Shown here piece after piece: positions 5,617 to 5,646 of a stretch of DNA of 5,646 nt. The DNA lies in the NCBI GenBank assembly GCA_026417715.1, contig JAOACU010000199.1, forward strand, positions 1 to 5,646, in the 5' to 3' direction. A model generated the notes under the pieces. The model was not told where the DNA came from. It saw only the letters and a program-made list of their open reading frames with translations, and did no database searches. The stretch comes from Anaerolineae bacterium (GTDB lineage Bacteria > Chloroflexota > Anaerolineae > UBA4142). The stretch's first letter is position 1. Every line of letters starts with the position of its first letter. The position numbers and the translations under genes are program-made.

Positions 5617-5639
5617 TCCCACGCGTTCTGTGGTATTGT
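5611..5639 (+). promoter_or_regulatory. Possible outward promoter for a gene beyond the right edge
   Basis: TTGTCA (5611-5616, 5 of 6 consensus), a 17-bp spacer and TATTGT (5634-5639, 4 of 6) are seen on the plus strand. TG at 5631-5632 gives an extended -10 element. It points away from the exporter operon, so it would drive a divergent gene starting just past the window. With no gene visible, this is tentative. Confidence 0.4.
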
Positions 5640-5646
5640 AAACACG

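Overview
The window looks like ordinary chromosome of a free-living bacterium, most plausibly an uncultured Chloroflexota (Anaerolineae-like) lineage. This is a tentative inference from moderately GC-rich 'gcgc'-heavy codons, near-consensus sigma70-type promoters, and gene borders carrying several unrelated short repeat families of a style I associate with such genomes. No rRNA, tRNA, CRISPR array, IS element or phage gene is visible.

Left part, plus strand (1-933): the last 35 codons of a probable class III (PLP-dependent) aminotransferase, a short gap with a CACGAAGG-type repeat, then a complete GT26 (WecG/TagA/CpsF) glycosyltransferase with all the expected active-site residues. It ends inside a perfect 17-bp hairpin that can terminate transcription from both sides.

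Right part, minus strand (976-5474, read right to left): a consensus promoter drives a near-leaderless first gene for an ABC exporter half-transporter with degenerate catalytic residues (Walker B Asp-Asp, H-loop Gln). Its stop codon overlaps by one base (TGATG) the start of a second half-transporter with an intact catalytic Glu and His but a non-canonical signature (LSQGQ). Together they read as an asymmetric heterodimeric ABC exporter of the TM287/288, BmrCD, LmrCD type. A winged-helix OmpR-family regulator with a shortened, partly degenerate receiver follows 78 bp downstream. It has its own near-perfect promoter and Shine-Dalgarno, so it can be made independently of the transporter. No histidine kinase is present in the window.

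Right edge (5475-5646): eight copies of an 8-bp repeat abut the exporter promoter, followed by a 7-bp repeat and a possible outward promoter for a gene beyond the window.

The most distinctive aspect is repeat activity at gene borders and inside genes. A 24-bp in-frame insertion with a 6-bp target duplication adds eight residues just before the H-loop of the second ABC protein. An inverted repeat encodes a 27-residue tail on the first ABC protein. Repeat units also supply the stop codons of the glycosyltransferase and the regulator. I found no clearly undescribed multi-gene system.
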